From assembly GCA_020724945.1 (NCBI GenBank), contig DYFX01000027.1:1-14318 (forward strand): a stretch of 14,318 nucleotides of DNA. Direction: 5' to 3'. The DNA comes from Candidatus Paceibacter sp. Its GTDB lineage: Bacteria; Patescibacteriota; Patescibacteriia; SG8-24; DYFX01. Every line of letters begins with the position of its first letter. Within the stretch, counting starts at the first letter, position 1. The notes beneath the pieces were generated by a model. It saw only the letters and a list, made by a program, of their open reading frames with translations, was not told where the DNA came from and made no database searches. Of the stretch, positions 1 to 5,973 are shown one piece after another. The translations under genes were made by a program, and so were the position numbers.

Positions 1-1
1 G

Positions 2-73
2 CGCGCCGCGATGCGCATCGAGCTCCTGCCCCCGATGACCGTCAGCTCTTTCGTGTCTCGGCCGTCGGAGTAG
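2..73 (+). CDS. C-terminal end of an upstream protein (partial)
   Basis: Frame 2 is open from the left edge to a TAG at 71-73 and encodes a tail ending MTVSSFVSRPSE. It would be the last 23 residues of a gene that starts outside the window. Its stop codon forms the first three bases of the TAGAAT box in front of the next gene, an arrangement that recurs here. The fragment is too short to identify. Frame 1 is also open and continues into the gpsA frame, so this frame is favoured rather than proven. Confidence 0.35.
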   Translation, partial: RAAMRIELLPPMTVSSFVSRPSE

Positions 74-76
74 AAT
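71..76 (+). promoter_or_regulatory. -10 box of gpsA, leaderless type
   Basis: TAGAAT ends 8 bases before the ATG at 85, so the predicted transcription start falls on or next to the start codon. No clear -35 and no Shine-Dalgarno are visible. Confidence 0.5.
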
Positions 77-84
77 GCCCGCAT

Positions 85-975
85 ATGCCGAAACCACGCG
101 TCGTGACGGTCGGAGCCGGCAAGATCGGCTCCGCGCTCGGGAAGGTGCTGAAATCGAACGGCGCCCGCGTCGATTTTTGGGATGCCGTGCCGGGGAAAGT
201 GCGCGGGCAGAAACCGCTCGCGGACATCGTCCCCGGCGCCGCCGCCGTCTTCCTGTGCCTGCCGTCCTGGTGCCTGCGTGAGGCGGGCGCCGCCATCGCG
301 CCGTATCTTTCGAAGAAGACCTTCGTCGTTTCCGTCTCGAAAGGCCTGGAGAAGGGGACGCTGCTCGCGTCCGACGGCATCCTGCGTCAGGCGCTCCCTG
401 AAGGGACGCCGTTCGTCTACCTCGGCGGGCCGCTCCTGGCCGACGAGCTGCTGGCGGGACGGCCCGGCGTCGGCGTGGCCGCGTCGGCCGATCCGGCCGC
501 GCTCCGCAGGATGAAGAGGCTCTTCGCCGGCACGCGCCTGCGCGTCGAGACGAGCGACGATGTTCCGGGCGTCGTCTGGTCGGCGGTGCTGAAGAACATC
601 TACGCCATCGGTCTCGGCATGACCGAAGGCCTCGGCTGGGGCGCCAACGCGCGCGGCTGGTTCGTGGCCAAGGCGGTCGAGGAAGCCGGCGGCATCCTCG
701 AGGACCTGGGCGGGCGCCGCGAGACCTTCCACGGCGTCGCCGGCGTCGGCGATCTGGTCGCCACCGGCTTCAGCCCGCATTCGAAGAACCGCACGCTCGG
801 CGAGCATTGGGCCAAGGAAGGGAAAGCGCCCTTCGAGAGCGAGGGTCAGGTCTCGCTGCCCCAGCTGCTGGAAGTCTTGGGCCACCGCACGAAAAAATAT
901 CCGACGCTCGTCGCGCTCAAGGAGACCTTGATCGGCAGGAAGAGGGTCCGGACGGTCTTCGGGAAGCTGTTGTAG
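85..975 (+). CDS. gpsA: NAD(P)-dependent glycerol-3-phosphate dehydrogenase (GpsA family)
   Basis: Cytosolic oxidoreductase of the family that interconverts dihydroxyacetone phosphate and sn-glycerol 3-phosphate for phospholipid backbones. Visible: Rossmann GxGxxG at residues 10-15 (GAGKIG), SKGLE at 85-89, and the family segment AVLKNIYAIGLGMTEG with K170 as the expected catalytic lysine. It is followed by GANAR (substrate phosphate region) and GVAGVGDLVATG near 217-228. At 296 residues it is about 40 shorter than E. coli GpsA, mostly in the loop after the second Rossmann strand. The usual SGPSFA motif reads GGPLLA (114-119), so substrate contacts may differ. The start is chosen because the Rossmann strand begins right after it and a TAGAAT box lies 8 bases upstream; the frame is open further upstream. 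A strong terminator follows. Family membership is well supported; the exact substrate is inferred. Confidence 0.8.
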   Translation: MPKPRVVTVGAGKIGSALGKVLKSNGARVDFWDAVPGKVRGQKPLADIVPGAAAVFLCLPSWCLREAGAAIAPYLSKKTFVVSVSKGLEKGTLLASDGILRQALPEGTPFVYLGGPLLADELLAGRPGVGVAASADPAALRRMKRLFAGTRLRVETSDDVPGVVWSAVLKNIYAIGLGMTEGLGWGANARGWFVAKAVEEAGGILEDLGGRRETFHGVAGVGDLVATGFSPHSKNRTLGEHWAKEGKAPFESEGQVSLPQLLEVLGHRTKKYPTLVALKETLIGRKRVRTVFGKLL

Positions 976-980
976 GGAGA

Positions 981-1010
981 AAGGCGGACGGCTTGCGCCG
1001 TTCGCCTTTT
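981..1010 (+). terminator. Rho-independent terminator after gpsA
   Basis: A 12-bp stem (981-992 with 997-1008, one G-T wobble) closes a TTGC loop, and the T-rich tail runs on as TTTTCGTT. It ends gpsA transcription and abuts the promoter of the UmuD-like gene. Confidence 0.85.
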
Positions 1011-1017
1011 CGTTCGG

Positions 1018-1023
1018 TAGAGT
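1018..1023 (+). promoter_or_regulatory. -10 box of the UmuD-like gene
   Basis: TAGAGT ends 6 bases before the ATG at 1030, predicting a leaderless transcript. Its first three bases are also an in-frame TAG stop for the downstream gene, which rules out any further upstream start. Confidence 0.5.
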
Positions 1024-1029
1024 GGGAGC

Positions 1030-1338
1030 ATGGCTACCGTCCAATTCTTCCAGCCGCATGAGGGCCGCCAGTTCGACGGCCCGCTCGACCTGAACGCGCA
1101 TTGCGTCCGCCATCCCGCGGCCACCTTTTTCATGCGCGCCGGATCGGATTCCCAGCGCGAGGTCGGCATCCGCGCGGGCGACATCCTGGTCATCGACCGC
1201 GCCGAACGGCCTTCGCTCGGGAAGGTGGTCGTGGCGGTCCGCGGCGGCGAGATCCGCATGGAGCGTTTCCGGGCGCCGACGGACGGGGAAGAGCTCGAAA
1301 TCTGGGGCGTCGTCACCCATGTCATCCATCGTTTTTGA
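1030..1338 (+). CDS. umuD: UmuD'-like protein, S24/LexA fold, lacking the cleavage arm and the catalytic Lys
   Basis: Homologue of UmuD, the accessory subunit that dimerises and binds UmuC to form polymerase V. From residue 19 (PLDLNAHCVRHPAATFFMR) it aligns without gaps to E. coli UmuD recalled from memory, including GI, GD.L..D and GVV.HV near the C-terminus. Ser41 matches catalytic Ser60. The residue matching Lys97 is Glu78 (codon GAG), and the Met after the serine is Gln. The protein is 102 residues; UmuD is 139 and UmuD' 115. Its start corresponds to about UmuD residue 20, so the RecA-stimulated cleavage site (Cys24-Gly25) has no counterpart (Gln5-Phe6). A TAG at 1018-1020 in the same frame fixes this start. 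It probably cannot self-cleave and would act directly as UmuD'. The polymerase partner umuC lies 4.6 kb downstream rather than adjacent. Confidence 0.85.
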   Translation: MATVQFFQPHEGRQFDGPLDLNAHCVRHPAATFFMRAGSDSQREVGIRAGDILVIDRAERPSLGKVVVAVRGGEIRMERFRAPTDGEELEIWGVVTHVIHRF

Positions 1339-1350
1339 GGGCTACGCCCC

Positions 1351-1379
1351 TGGACAAAACCGTGATAAAGTGCTATCGT
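1351..1379 (+). promoter_or_regulatory. Promoter of the first CAP-protein gene
   Basis: TGGACA (1351-1356), a 17-base spacer and TGC-extended TATCGT (1374-1379): the most complete -35/-10 pair of the short-leader promoters here. Predicted start near 1386, giving a leader of about 7 bases before the ATG at 1393. The GTG at 1378 lies inside the box and is unlikely to be the start codon. Confidence 0.65.
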
Positions 1380-1392
1380 GAAGCGTTTACCA

Positions 1393-2589
1393 ATGCCTGA
1401 TTTCATGGCTTTCATCGCCAAAACATCGGCAATCTGCAGGAGCGTGGCCGACGGGGCCCACGCGCACCTGATCCCCAGTCATCGGAACGGCCATGTTCCG
1501 CATGTCTTGAAGCACCATGTCCTGGCCGGCTACAGCCTCATCCTCATCATGGTGAAGGCGCTGGTGCTCTCCGGGTATGTGCTCCTGCCCGCCGCCAGCG
1601 TCTATTCGAGCGCCGTCACCGCCGAGAATGTCGTGCGCCTCACGAACGCGGCGCGTTCGGCCCTGGGCCTGACGGAGCTCCGCGTCGACGACCGCCTCGC
1701 GCGCGCCGCCGCCGGCAAGGCCGAAGACATGGTCATCAAGTCGTATTTCGCGCATAAGAGCCCCGAGGGTCTCACGCCGTGGTATTGGATCCGCGGCCAA
1801 GGCTACGACTATCTCCACGCCGGCGAGAACCTGGCGGTCCACCTCTTCAGCGCCGAGGGCGTGCACGAAGGCTGGATGGCGAGCCCGACGCACCGCGACA
1901 ACATCGTGAGCGGCAAGTATGCCGATATCGGCGTCGGCGTCGCCCGCGGGACCTATGAAGGCTTCGACACGGTCTTCGTCGTGCAGATGTTCGGAACGCC
2001 GAAACAGCCCGCGACCTTGGCCGTCGCGCCGGCCCCCCAGCCTGCGGCCCAGCCCGCGCCCGCTCCCGAACCCGAAGCGCCTGCCGAGGAAGCGGCTCCG
2101 GCGACGGCCGCGACGGTCGTCCCGATCGACGAGGGGTATAAGGTCACGCTGACGGAAGATCGCGCCGAGACGGCCACCGCCATGATCGCCGACAAGGCCG
2201 TCGTCATGGAGAAGAACGACGAAGGCGCGCTGGAAGCGATCGTGCCCGTCGACAAGCGGGGCGTCGAACCGAACGGCGCGCATGTGTATGTCGCGACCAC
2301 CGACGCGAGCGGCACGCAGGAGATCGCCTCCGTCGCGCTCATCTCGCCGAACGCCGGCGCCCAGCAGATGTTCGTGCCGGTCGGCGAGATCCGCCCGTTC
2401 AAGCTGTTCGGCCTGTTCGAGATCCGCGACCTCGAGGATTCGACGCGCCGCTTCTATGTCGTGATGAGCGTCCTGCTCGGCGCGGTCCTGCTCGCGAGCG
2501 TCGTCATCCGGTTCGAGCTCCGCAAGCACTCCATCACCTTCCACGCGCTGGTCGTCATCGGGCTCTCGCTCACCCTCGCCTTCATTTGA
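1393..2589 (+). CDS. Membrane-anchored CAP (SCP/PR-1-like) domain protein
   Basis: 398 residues. The His-rich N-terminus (HLIPSHRNGHVPHVLKHH at 25-42) precedes a transmembrane segment around 44-66, a layout common in Patescibacteria CAP proteins. The CAP domain spans about 78-201: LTNAARSALGL, YFAHKSPEG (His121), AGENLA (Glu145), SPTHRDNI (His167) and IGVGVA, with the family's cavity His/Glu residues kept. A Pro/Ala/Glu-rich linker (about 203-240) leads to an extracytoplasmic beta-rich region (about 245-335). Two hydrophobic helices follow at about 354-373 and 381-397. CAP domains bind lipids or act in the envelope; no enzymatic activity can be claimed. The start is ATG 1393, because the upstream GTG at 1378 overlaps the -10 box. 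The gene converges on the sortase gene and overlaps it by 8 bases at the stop codons. A second CAP protein lies at 13205-14065. Confidence 0.85.
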   Translation: MPDFMAFIAKTSAICRSVADGAHAHLIPSHRNGHVPHVLKHHVLAGYSLILIMVKALVLSGYVLLPAASVYSSAVTAENVVRLTNAARSALGLTELRVDDRLARAAAGKAEDMVIKSYFAHKSPEGLTPWYWIRGQGYDYLHAGENLAVHLFSAEGVHEGWMASPTHRDNIVSGKYADIGVGVARGTYEGFDTVFVVQMFGTPKQPATLAVAPAPQPAAQPAPAPEPEAPAEEAAPATAATVVPIDEGYKVTLTEDRAETATAMIADKAVVMEKNDEGALEAIVPVDKRGVEPNGAHVYVATTDASGTQEIASVALISPNAGAQQMFVPVGEIRPFKLFGLFEIRDLEDSTRRFYVVMSVLLGAVLLASVVIRFELRKHSITFHALVVIGLSLTLAFI

Positions 2590-3292
2590 CGAGGATTTCG
2601 CCCTCGAACGACGCCGTGACGATGAATCGCCGCAAGGCGGTACCCAGAGGATAGGATGTCTGCAAGGTCAGCATCCTTTTTCCGTTTCCGGGGTCCGCGA
2701 GGACGGAGAGATCGGAGGGCATCACGACGCGCGTGCCGTCGACGGCGTAGGCATAGGCGTTGCCGTCACGGTCGGTGACATAGATCTTCGCGCCGAGCTC
2801 AATCTGCGGCAGGAGGGCGAAGACGGTCTTGTAGTCGCCTTTGGCCCAGGGAAGGTCGCTGGAGTGCCCGAAGTAATAGGCGTTGCCGACGCCGCCCGCT
2901 TCAGGCGTCCCGGGGAAGTGCGCCACGCCTCGCTGCAGCGCGGCCTTGTACGCCGCTTGGGTGCGCGTGGCGGATTCCACGAGCGGCGCCTCGATGCCGA
3001 GCGAGGGGATGCGCAGGCGGTCGGGCGTCCCGGCCAGCTCCAGCAGGTACGGATCCGGCGCGGGCGGTTCCGGTTCCAGCACGGCCGGCGGGTTCAGGTG
3101 GTGGGCGGCGCGCTTCAGGAAGAAGACGGAATTGGCGAGCAGGAAGAGCGCGAGGACGGCCAGCAAGATGCCGCCCGCCTGGAGCAGGCGGCGGTCCGGT
3201 TTCGACGGAGGCGCGACGGCCTGAAGCGGCGGCGCGGCGGGCGCGGTCTTCTTAAGGGCCGGCTTCGTTTCCCTCGTGACCTTGATCTTCAT
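2582..3292 (-). CDS. Sortase-family protein with Ser in place of the catalytic Cys
   Basis: 236 residues: a basic/proline-rich cytoplasmic N-terminus, one transmembrane anchor (about 38-59), a linker, then a sortase beta-barrel from about 91 (LRIPSLGIEAPLVE). Sortases cleave LPxTG-type signals and link the protein to the envelope. The catalytic His is present (YYFGHSSDLP, His143), as is the Arg (TALRRFIV, Arg222). The nucleophile motif, normally TLxTC, reads TLQTSYPLGT with Ser213 (codon TCC). The neighbourhood is otherwise intact, so this is a specific substitution and not decay. Cysteine-replaced sortases are essentially inactive in studied systems, so the protein may be dead, slow or use serine chemistry. 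An LPVTG protein lies directly upstream on the same strand. Start chosen at ATG 3292 because a TATACT box sits 6 bases upstream; the longer frame would run into the neighbouring gene. Confidence 0.85.
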   Translation of the reverse strand: MKIKVTRETKPALKKTAPAAPPLQAVAPPSKPDRRLLQAGGILLAVLALFLLANSVFFLKRAAHHLNPPAVLEPEPPAPDPYLLELAGTPDRLRIPSLGIEAPLVESATRTQAAYKAALQRGVAHFPGTPEAGGVGNAYYFGHSSDLPWAKGDYKTVFALLPQIELGAKIYVTDRDGNAYAYAVDGTRVVMPSDLSVLADPGNGKRMLTLQTSYPLGTALRRFIVTASFEGEILVK

Positions 3293-3298
3293 GCGTCC

Positions 3299-3304
3299 AG
3301 TATA
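3299..3304 (-). promoter_or_regulatory. -10 box of the sortase gene
   Basis: TATACT on the minus strand, 6 bases before the ATG, with no Shine-Dalgarno: a leaderless arrangement. It begins inside the T-rich tail of the upstream gene's terminator. Confidence 0.65.
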
Positions 3305-3340
3305 AACGAAAAGCGCCGGTCTGTACCGGCGCTTCTTTTC
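3305..3340 (-). terminator. Terminator of the LPVTG surface-protein gene
   Basis: A perfect 10-bp inverted repeat (3311-3320 with 3325-3334) with a 4-base loop, followed on the minus strand by TTCGTTT. It starts 7 bases beyond the minus-strand stop codon and separates the surface protein from the sortase, so the sortase is probably transcribed mainly from its own promoter. Confidence 0.8.
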
Positions 3341-3347
3341 GTTGGGA

Positions 3348-5786
3348 TTACGCGCGCTTGCGGCGGAGGAACGGGGCCGCGGCGAGCAGGACGGACGCGA
3401 GCGTCCAAGCGGGCATGCCGGTGACCGGCAGGTCGCTGTCGGTCGCGCCGAGCACCTGCGGGACCGGGACGGGGGCATCATCGGTCTCGCCGAGGACTTC
3501 CGGTTCCGGCTGCGGGGGCGCCGGCGGTTCCTCTGGAGGAGGCGTCGGCGAGCCGCCGGTCGGGCGGTCGTCATAGGTGACGACGCAGGTGACCGTCAGG
3601 CCGGCGATCATCGTGCCGGAGCAGTTCGATCCGAGCGTCTTGTCGTAGGCGGCGTTTTCGCTGCCGTTCACGACATAGGCGCCGGGGAAGTAGGCCATCG
3701 AGAAGCCCGGGGTGTCGAAGCCGCCGAAGGTCGAGCTCGTGGCGATGCCGTCGCCGACGGTCATCAGGAACGAGGAGGGCATGGCGGTGCCGCCGTCATC
3801 GTTGATGACCTTGGTCACGACGATGAGCGTACCGGAGGCCGGCGGAGCGCCGCCGCCCTGCTCCTTGTCGTCGTTCGTGATGGTGCAGGTCTTCTCGTCG
3901 CCGTCTTCGATGTTCACGACGCCGTTGGCGTCGCAATCGCCGGAGAACGAGGCGACATAGTCCGGGGAGCCGGTCTCGCTCACGACATACTGGCCGGCTT
4001 CGAGCGAGTTCGAGGCTCCGGAGGTCACCGACATCTCGCCGATGAACAGCGGGAAGTCCGCGATGACCGCGGTGCCGCCATCGTCGTTGATGACGACCTT
4101 CACGACGGTGAGCGTGCCGTTCGAAGGCTCTTCGACATCGGGCGCGATGTCATCGTTGGTGATGACGCAGTTGACGGGTTCGCCGGCGGAGACGGTGATG
4201 TTGCCGTTCTCGTCGCAGTCGCCGGAGAAGGTGGCCGTGTAGCCGGAAGTCGGGCCGGATTCGGAGACGACATAGAACCCTTCGGCGAACGCATTCGTCG
4301 CGCCGGAGACGACGACCGTCTGTCCGACCGACAGCGTGAAGTCGGAGACTTCGGCCTCGCCGCCGTCGTCGTTGATGACGATCTTGGTGACGGTCACATC
4401 GCCGGTGGCCGGAGGCGTCGGGACATAGGTGTTGGTGATGGTGCAGGTCAGGTCCTGGTCGGCGGCCAGAGTGACGAACGGGCTGTCATCGCAGGCACCG
4501 GAGAAAGACGCCTGATAATAGCCGGCGGAGCCGCTTTCGGAGACCCAGTAGGTGCCGGGTTCGAGGACGGTGGCGACGCCGGGTTCGACTTCGATGCCCG
4601 ACTGGGCGTCGACGACCTGGCCCGGAGCCTCGTAGATGTAGAAGGAGAAGTCATCGATCGTCGCCTGGCCGCCGCCGTCGTTCACGATCGTCTTCAGGAT
4701 CGTGATGGTGCCGGTAGCCGGCTCTTCAGCGATGAGGGTGTTGGTGACCGTGCAGGTCGCGCCCTCGGCCGTCATCGTGCCGGAGCAGCCTTCGGAGTAG
4801 GCGGTCGTGTAGGCGGCATCTTCGGTCTCGGAGACGGAGTATTCGGCGCCGATGTCGACCGTCACTGCGGTGCCCGTGCTGTCGCCCGGGAAGCTGGACG
4901 GCGAGGCGTTGCCGCCCGTGACATTCAGGGTGAACGCCGAGGCATCGGCGTCGCTGCCGACGACGGTCTTGATGACCGTGAGAGTGCCGGTGGTCGGCGT
5001 GGCGGCGGAAACGGCGTCGGCCGAGAGCGAGCGGTCTTGGTTGCCGAGGTTCGCGCCAGTCAGGGACACGAGGCGCATGTGGTACGGCGAACCGCTGATG
5101 CCGCCGGCGGAGTTGCCGGTGCCCCAGTCGGCGGACGATCCGATGTGGCCGCCCCAAGCGAAGACGACGGTCGAGGAGGACGCCGTGAACTGGATCTGGA
5201 CCTGGGTGGAGGCTGAAGCGGCGTTCAGGTCGCCTTGGGCGACATAGGTGATGCCGGACCCGGCGATGGTCGCGTTATACAGCGAAAGCTGGCGCCCGGC
5301 CGACGGCAGGGCGTTGAAGGAGGTCGTCGGCTGTCCGGCGGCCGGGGAACCGGCCGCGCTCGGAGCCGGGAAGGCTGCCGTGCCGGAGAGCGAGCACGGG
5401 GAGACGCCGGAGCACGGGTTCGCCGTGGTCTCGGTGCGATCGAACGATGTCAGGTAGTCGATGGCATGCTTGCCGCTGTGCTTGATGTCGTATTCGATCA
5501 CGAGCGAAAGCGTGCCGGTCGTCGGGAGATTTTCCATGACGACACGGTACGGAGCCGACTGGCCCTCCGCGTAGTGGGAGTTCGTGGCGTTCAGGTTGCC
5601 GTTCTGCCACGCGGAACCGGTGCAGTCGTTCGGCGTCGCGAGCGGGCCGTTGGAGCACTGGTCGAGGTTTGCGGACGGAGGCGGGCCGCCGCCGGTGTGA
5701 TCGTCCTTATGGTCGGCATATGCGGCCGTGCCGAGGGCGATTTGCGCGATCATGGCGATCGCGACGAGGAGAGAAGTCTTACGCAT
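3348..5786 (-). CDS. LPVTG-anchored surface protein with five prealbumin-like repeats
   Basis: 812 residues. A signal peptide (MRKTSLLVAIAMIAQ...) probably ends after AAYA near residue 24. An unrecognised N-terminal region (about 25-262) is rich in Ser, Thr, Gly and Ala and has Cys pairs, perhaps a ligand-binding head. Five repeats (266-740) have the style of SpaA/CnaB prealbumin-fold domains: opening GTLTVVKVVINDDGG, middle YVVSE, closing TCTITNDD. Repeats 1-4 keep Lys, Glu and Asn at the positions expected for an intramolecular isopeptide bond. All five have a C-terminal Cys pair. A Pro/Glu-rich stalk (about 745-780) leads to LPVTG (786-790), a hydrophobic stretch and RRKRA, a complete sortase signal. 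Start ATG 5786 begins the signal peptide; the open frame upstream has no such feature. The role is presumably a stiff surface stalk or adhesin; the ligand is unknown. Confidence 0.88.
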   Translation of the reverse strand: MRKTSLLVAIAMIAQIALGTAAYADHKDDHTGGGPPPSANLDQCSNGPLATPNDCTGSAWQNGNLNATNSHYAEGQSAPYRVVMENLPTTGTLSLVIEYDIKHSGKHAIDYLTSFDRTETTANPCSGVSPCSLSGTAAFPAPSAAGSPAAGQPTTSFNALPSAGRQLSLYNATIAGSGITYVAQGDLNAASASTQVQIQFTASSSTVVFAWGGHIGSSADWGTGNSAGGISGSPYHMRLVSLTGANLGNQDRSLSADAVSAATPTTGTLTVIKTVVGSDADASAFTLNVTGGNASPSSFPGDSTGTAVTVDIGAEYSVSETEDAAYTTAYSEGCSGTMTAEGATCTVTNTLIAEEPATGTITILKTIVNDGGGQATIDDFSFYIYEAPGQVVDAQSGIEVEPGVATVLEPGTYWVSESGSAGYYQASFSGACDDSPFVTLAADQDLTCTITNTYVPTPPATGDVTVTKIVINDDGGEAEVSDFTLSVGQTVVVSGATNAFAEGFYVVSESGPTSGYTATFSGDCDENGNITVSAGEPVNCVITNDDIAPDVEEPSNGTLTVVKVVINDDGGTAVIADFPLFIGEMSVTSGASNSLEAGQYVVSETGSPDYVASFSGDCDANGVVNIEDGDEKTCTITNDDKEQGGGAPPASGTLIVVTKVINDDGGTAMPSSFLMTVGDGIATSSTFGGFDTPGFSMAYFPGAYVVNGSENAAYDKTLGSNCSGTMIAGLTVTCVVTYDDRPTGGSPTPPPEEPPAPPQPEPEVLGETDDAPVPVPQVLGATDSDLPVTGMPAWTLASVLLAAAPFLRRKRA
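3567..4991 (-). repeat. Five tandem prealbumin-like repeats inside the surface protein
   Basis: Repeat spans in residues are 266-350, 358-452, 461-546, 556-640 and 651-740. Presumed triads are K273/E320/N349, K365/E417/N452, K468/E509/N544 and K563/E604/N638. In the fifth repeat the same positions are T658, G708 and Y738. Repeats 3 and 4 are the most alike, and the fifth resembles the first in its second half. Confidence 0.8.
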
Positions 5787-5831
5787 ACGCGTGAAAGGCC
5801 GCCCCGCTTGCAGCGGCGACGGCGATGATGG

Positions 5832-5845
5832 AGGGGAATACCCCT
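5832..5845 (-). other. Small hairpin in the surface-protein mRNA leader
   Basis: A 5-bp stem, AGGGG/CCCCT, with a 4-base loop, about 40 bases upstream of the ATG. It would mask the only Shine-Dalgarno-like AAGGGG in the leader. No function can be assigned from sequence alone. Confidence 0.35.
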
Positions 5846-5865
5846 TAAGATGATTGATGATCCCG

Positions 5866-5885
5866 TGTCGCGACGAGGCGCGACA
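5866..5885 (-). other. Stem-loop at the predicted 5' end of the surface-protein mRNA
   Basis: A perfect 7-bp inverted repeat (TGTCGCG/CGCGACA) with a 6-base loop. With the predicted start near 5889, it would begin about 4 bases from the 5' end of the transcript, a position where stem-loops often stabilise mRNA. Confidence 0.4.
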
Positions 5886-5895
5886 GTGCGGCGCA

Positions 5896-5924
5896 ATCTC
5901 ACCCGATTTCGGCGCTTTTGTCAA
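5896..5924 (-). promoter_or_regulatory. Promoter of the LPVTG surface-protein gene
   Basis: A consensus TTGACA (5919-5924), a 17-base spacer and TGAGAT (5896-5901), all on the minus strand. The predicted start near 5889 gives a leader of about 100 bases, unusual among these mostly leaderless genes. Confidence 0.65.
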
Positions 5925-5960
5925 GACCCTGGGCCTTGCGGCGTTCGCCGTCCGGGAGCG

Positions 5961-5966
5961 TACCCT
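5961..5966 (+). promoter_or_regulatory. Possible -10 box of umuC
   Basis: TACCCT ends 7 bases before the ATG at 5974, the same short spacing as at other genes, but the box is weak and no -35 is convincing. I see no obvious LexA-type operator. Confidence 0.35.
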
Positions 5967-5973
5967 GCCGGAT

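Noticed and set aside
1339..1352. A small GGGC/GCCC inverted repeat after the UmuD-like gene
   Set aside because: The stem is only 4 bp and no T-run follows on the plus strand, so it is not called a terminator.
1378..1392. GTG at 1378 as start of the first CAP gene
   Set aside because: It overlaps the -10 box of a good promoter (TGGACA-17-TATCGT), so it would lie upstream of the transcription start.
1387..2544. A 385-residue minus-strand open frame
   Set aside because: Antisense shadow of the CAP-protein gene, of low-complexity Arg/Asp/Gly composition.
3342..5216. A 624-residue plus-strand open frame
   Set aside because: It lies antisense to the surface-protein gene, is dominated by Gly, Asp, Arg and Val, has no domain motifs, and is explained by high G+C leaving few stops opposite a repeat-rich gene.
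5787..5924. ATG at 5924 (minus) as start of the surface-protein gene
   Set aside because: The added 46 residues have no signal-peptide character, while the ATG at 5786 begins a standard signal peptide and the TTGACA promoter overlaps the upstream ATG.
5854..5973. ATG at 5854 as start of umuC
   Set aside because: The extra 40 residues show no similarity to the UmuC N-terminus, which begins right after ATG 5974, and they run across the divergent promoter.
5925..5973. A LexA-type operator upstream of umuC
   Set aside because: I looked for a palindromic SOS-like box near the umuC start and the UmuD-like start and found none; lineage-specific LexA boxes could differ, so this is an absence of evidence only.
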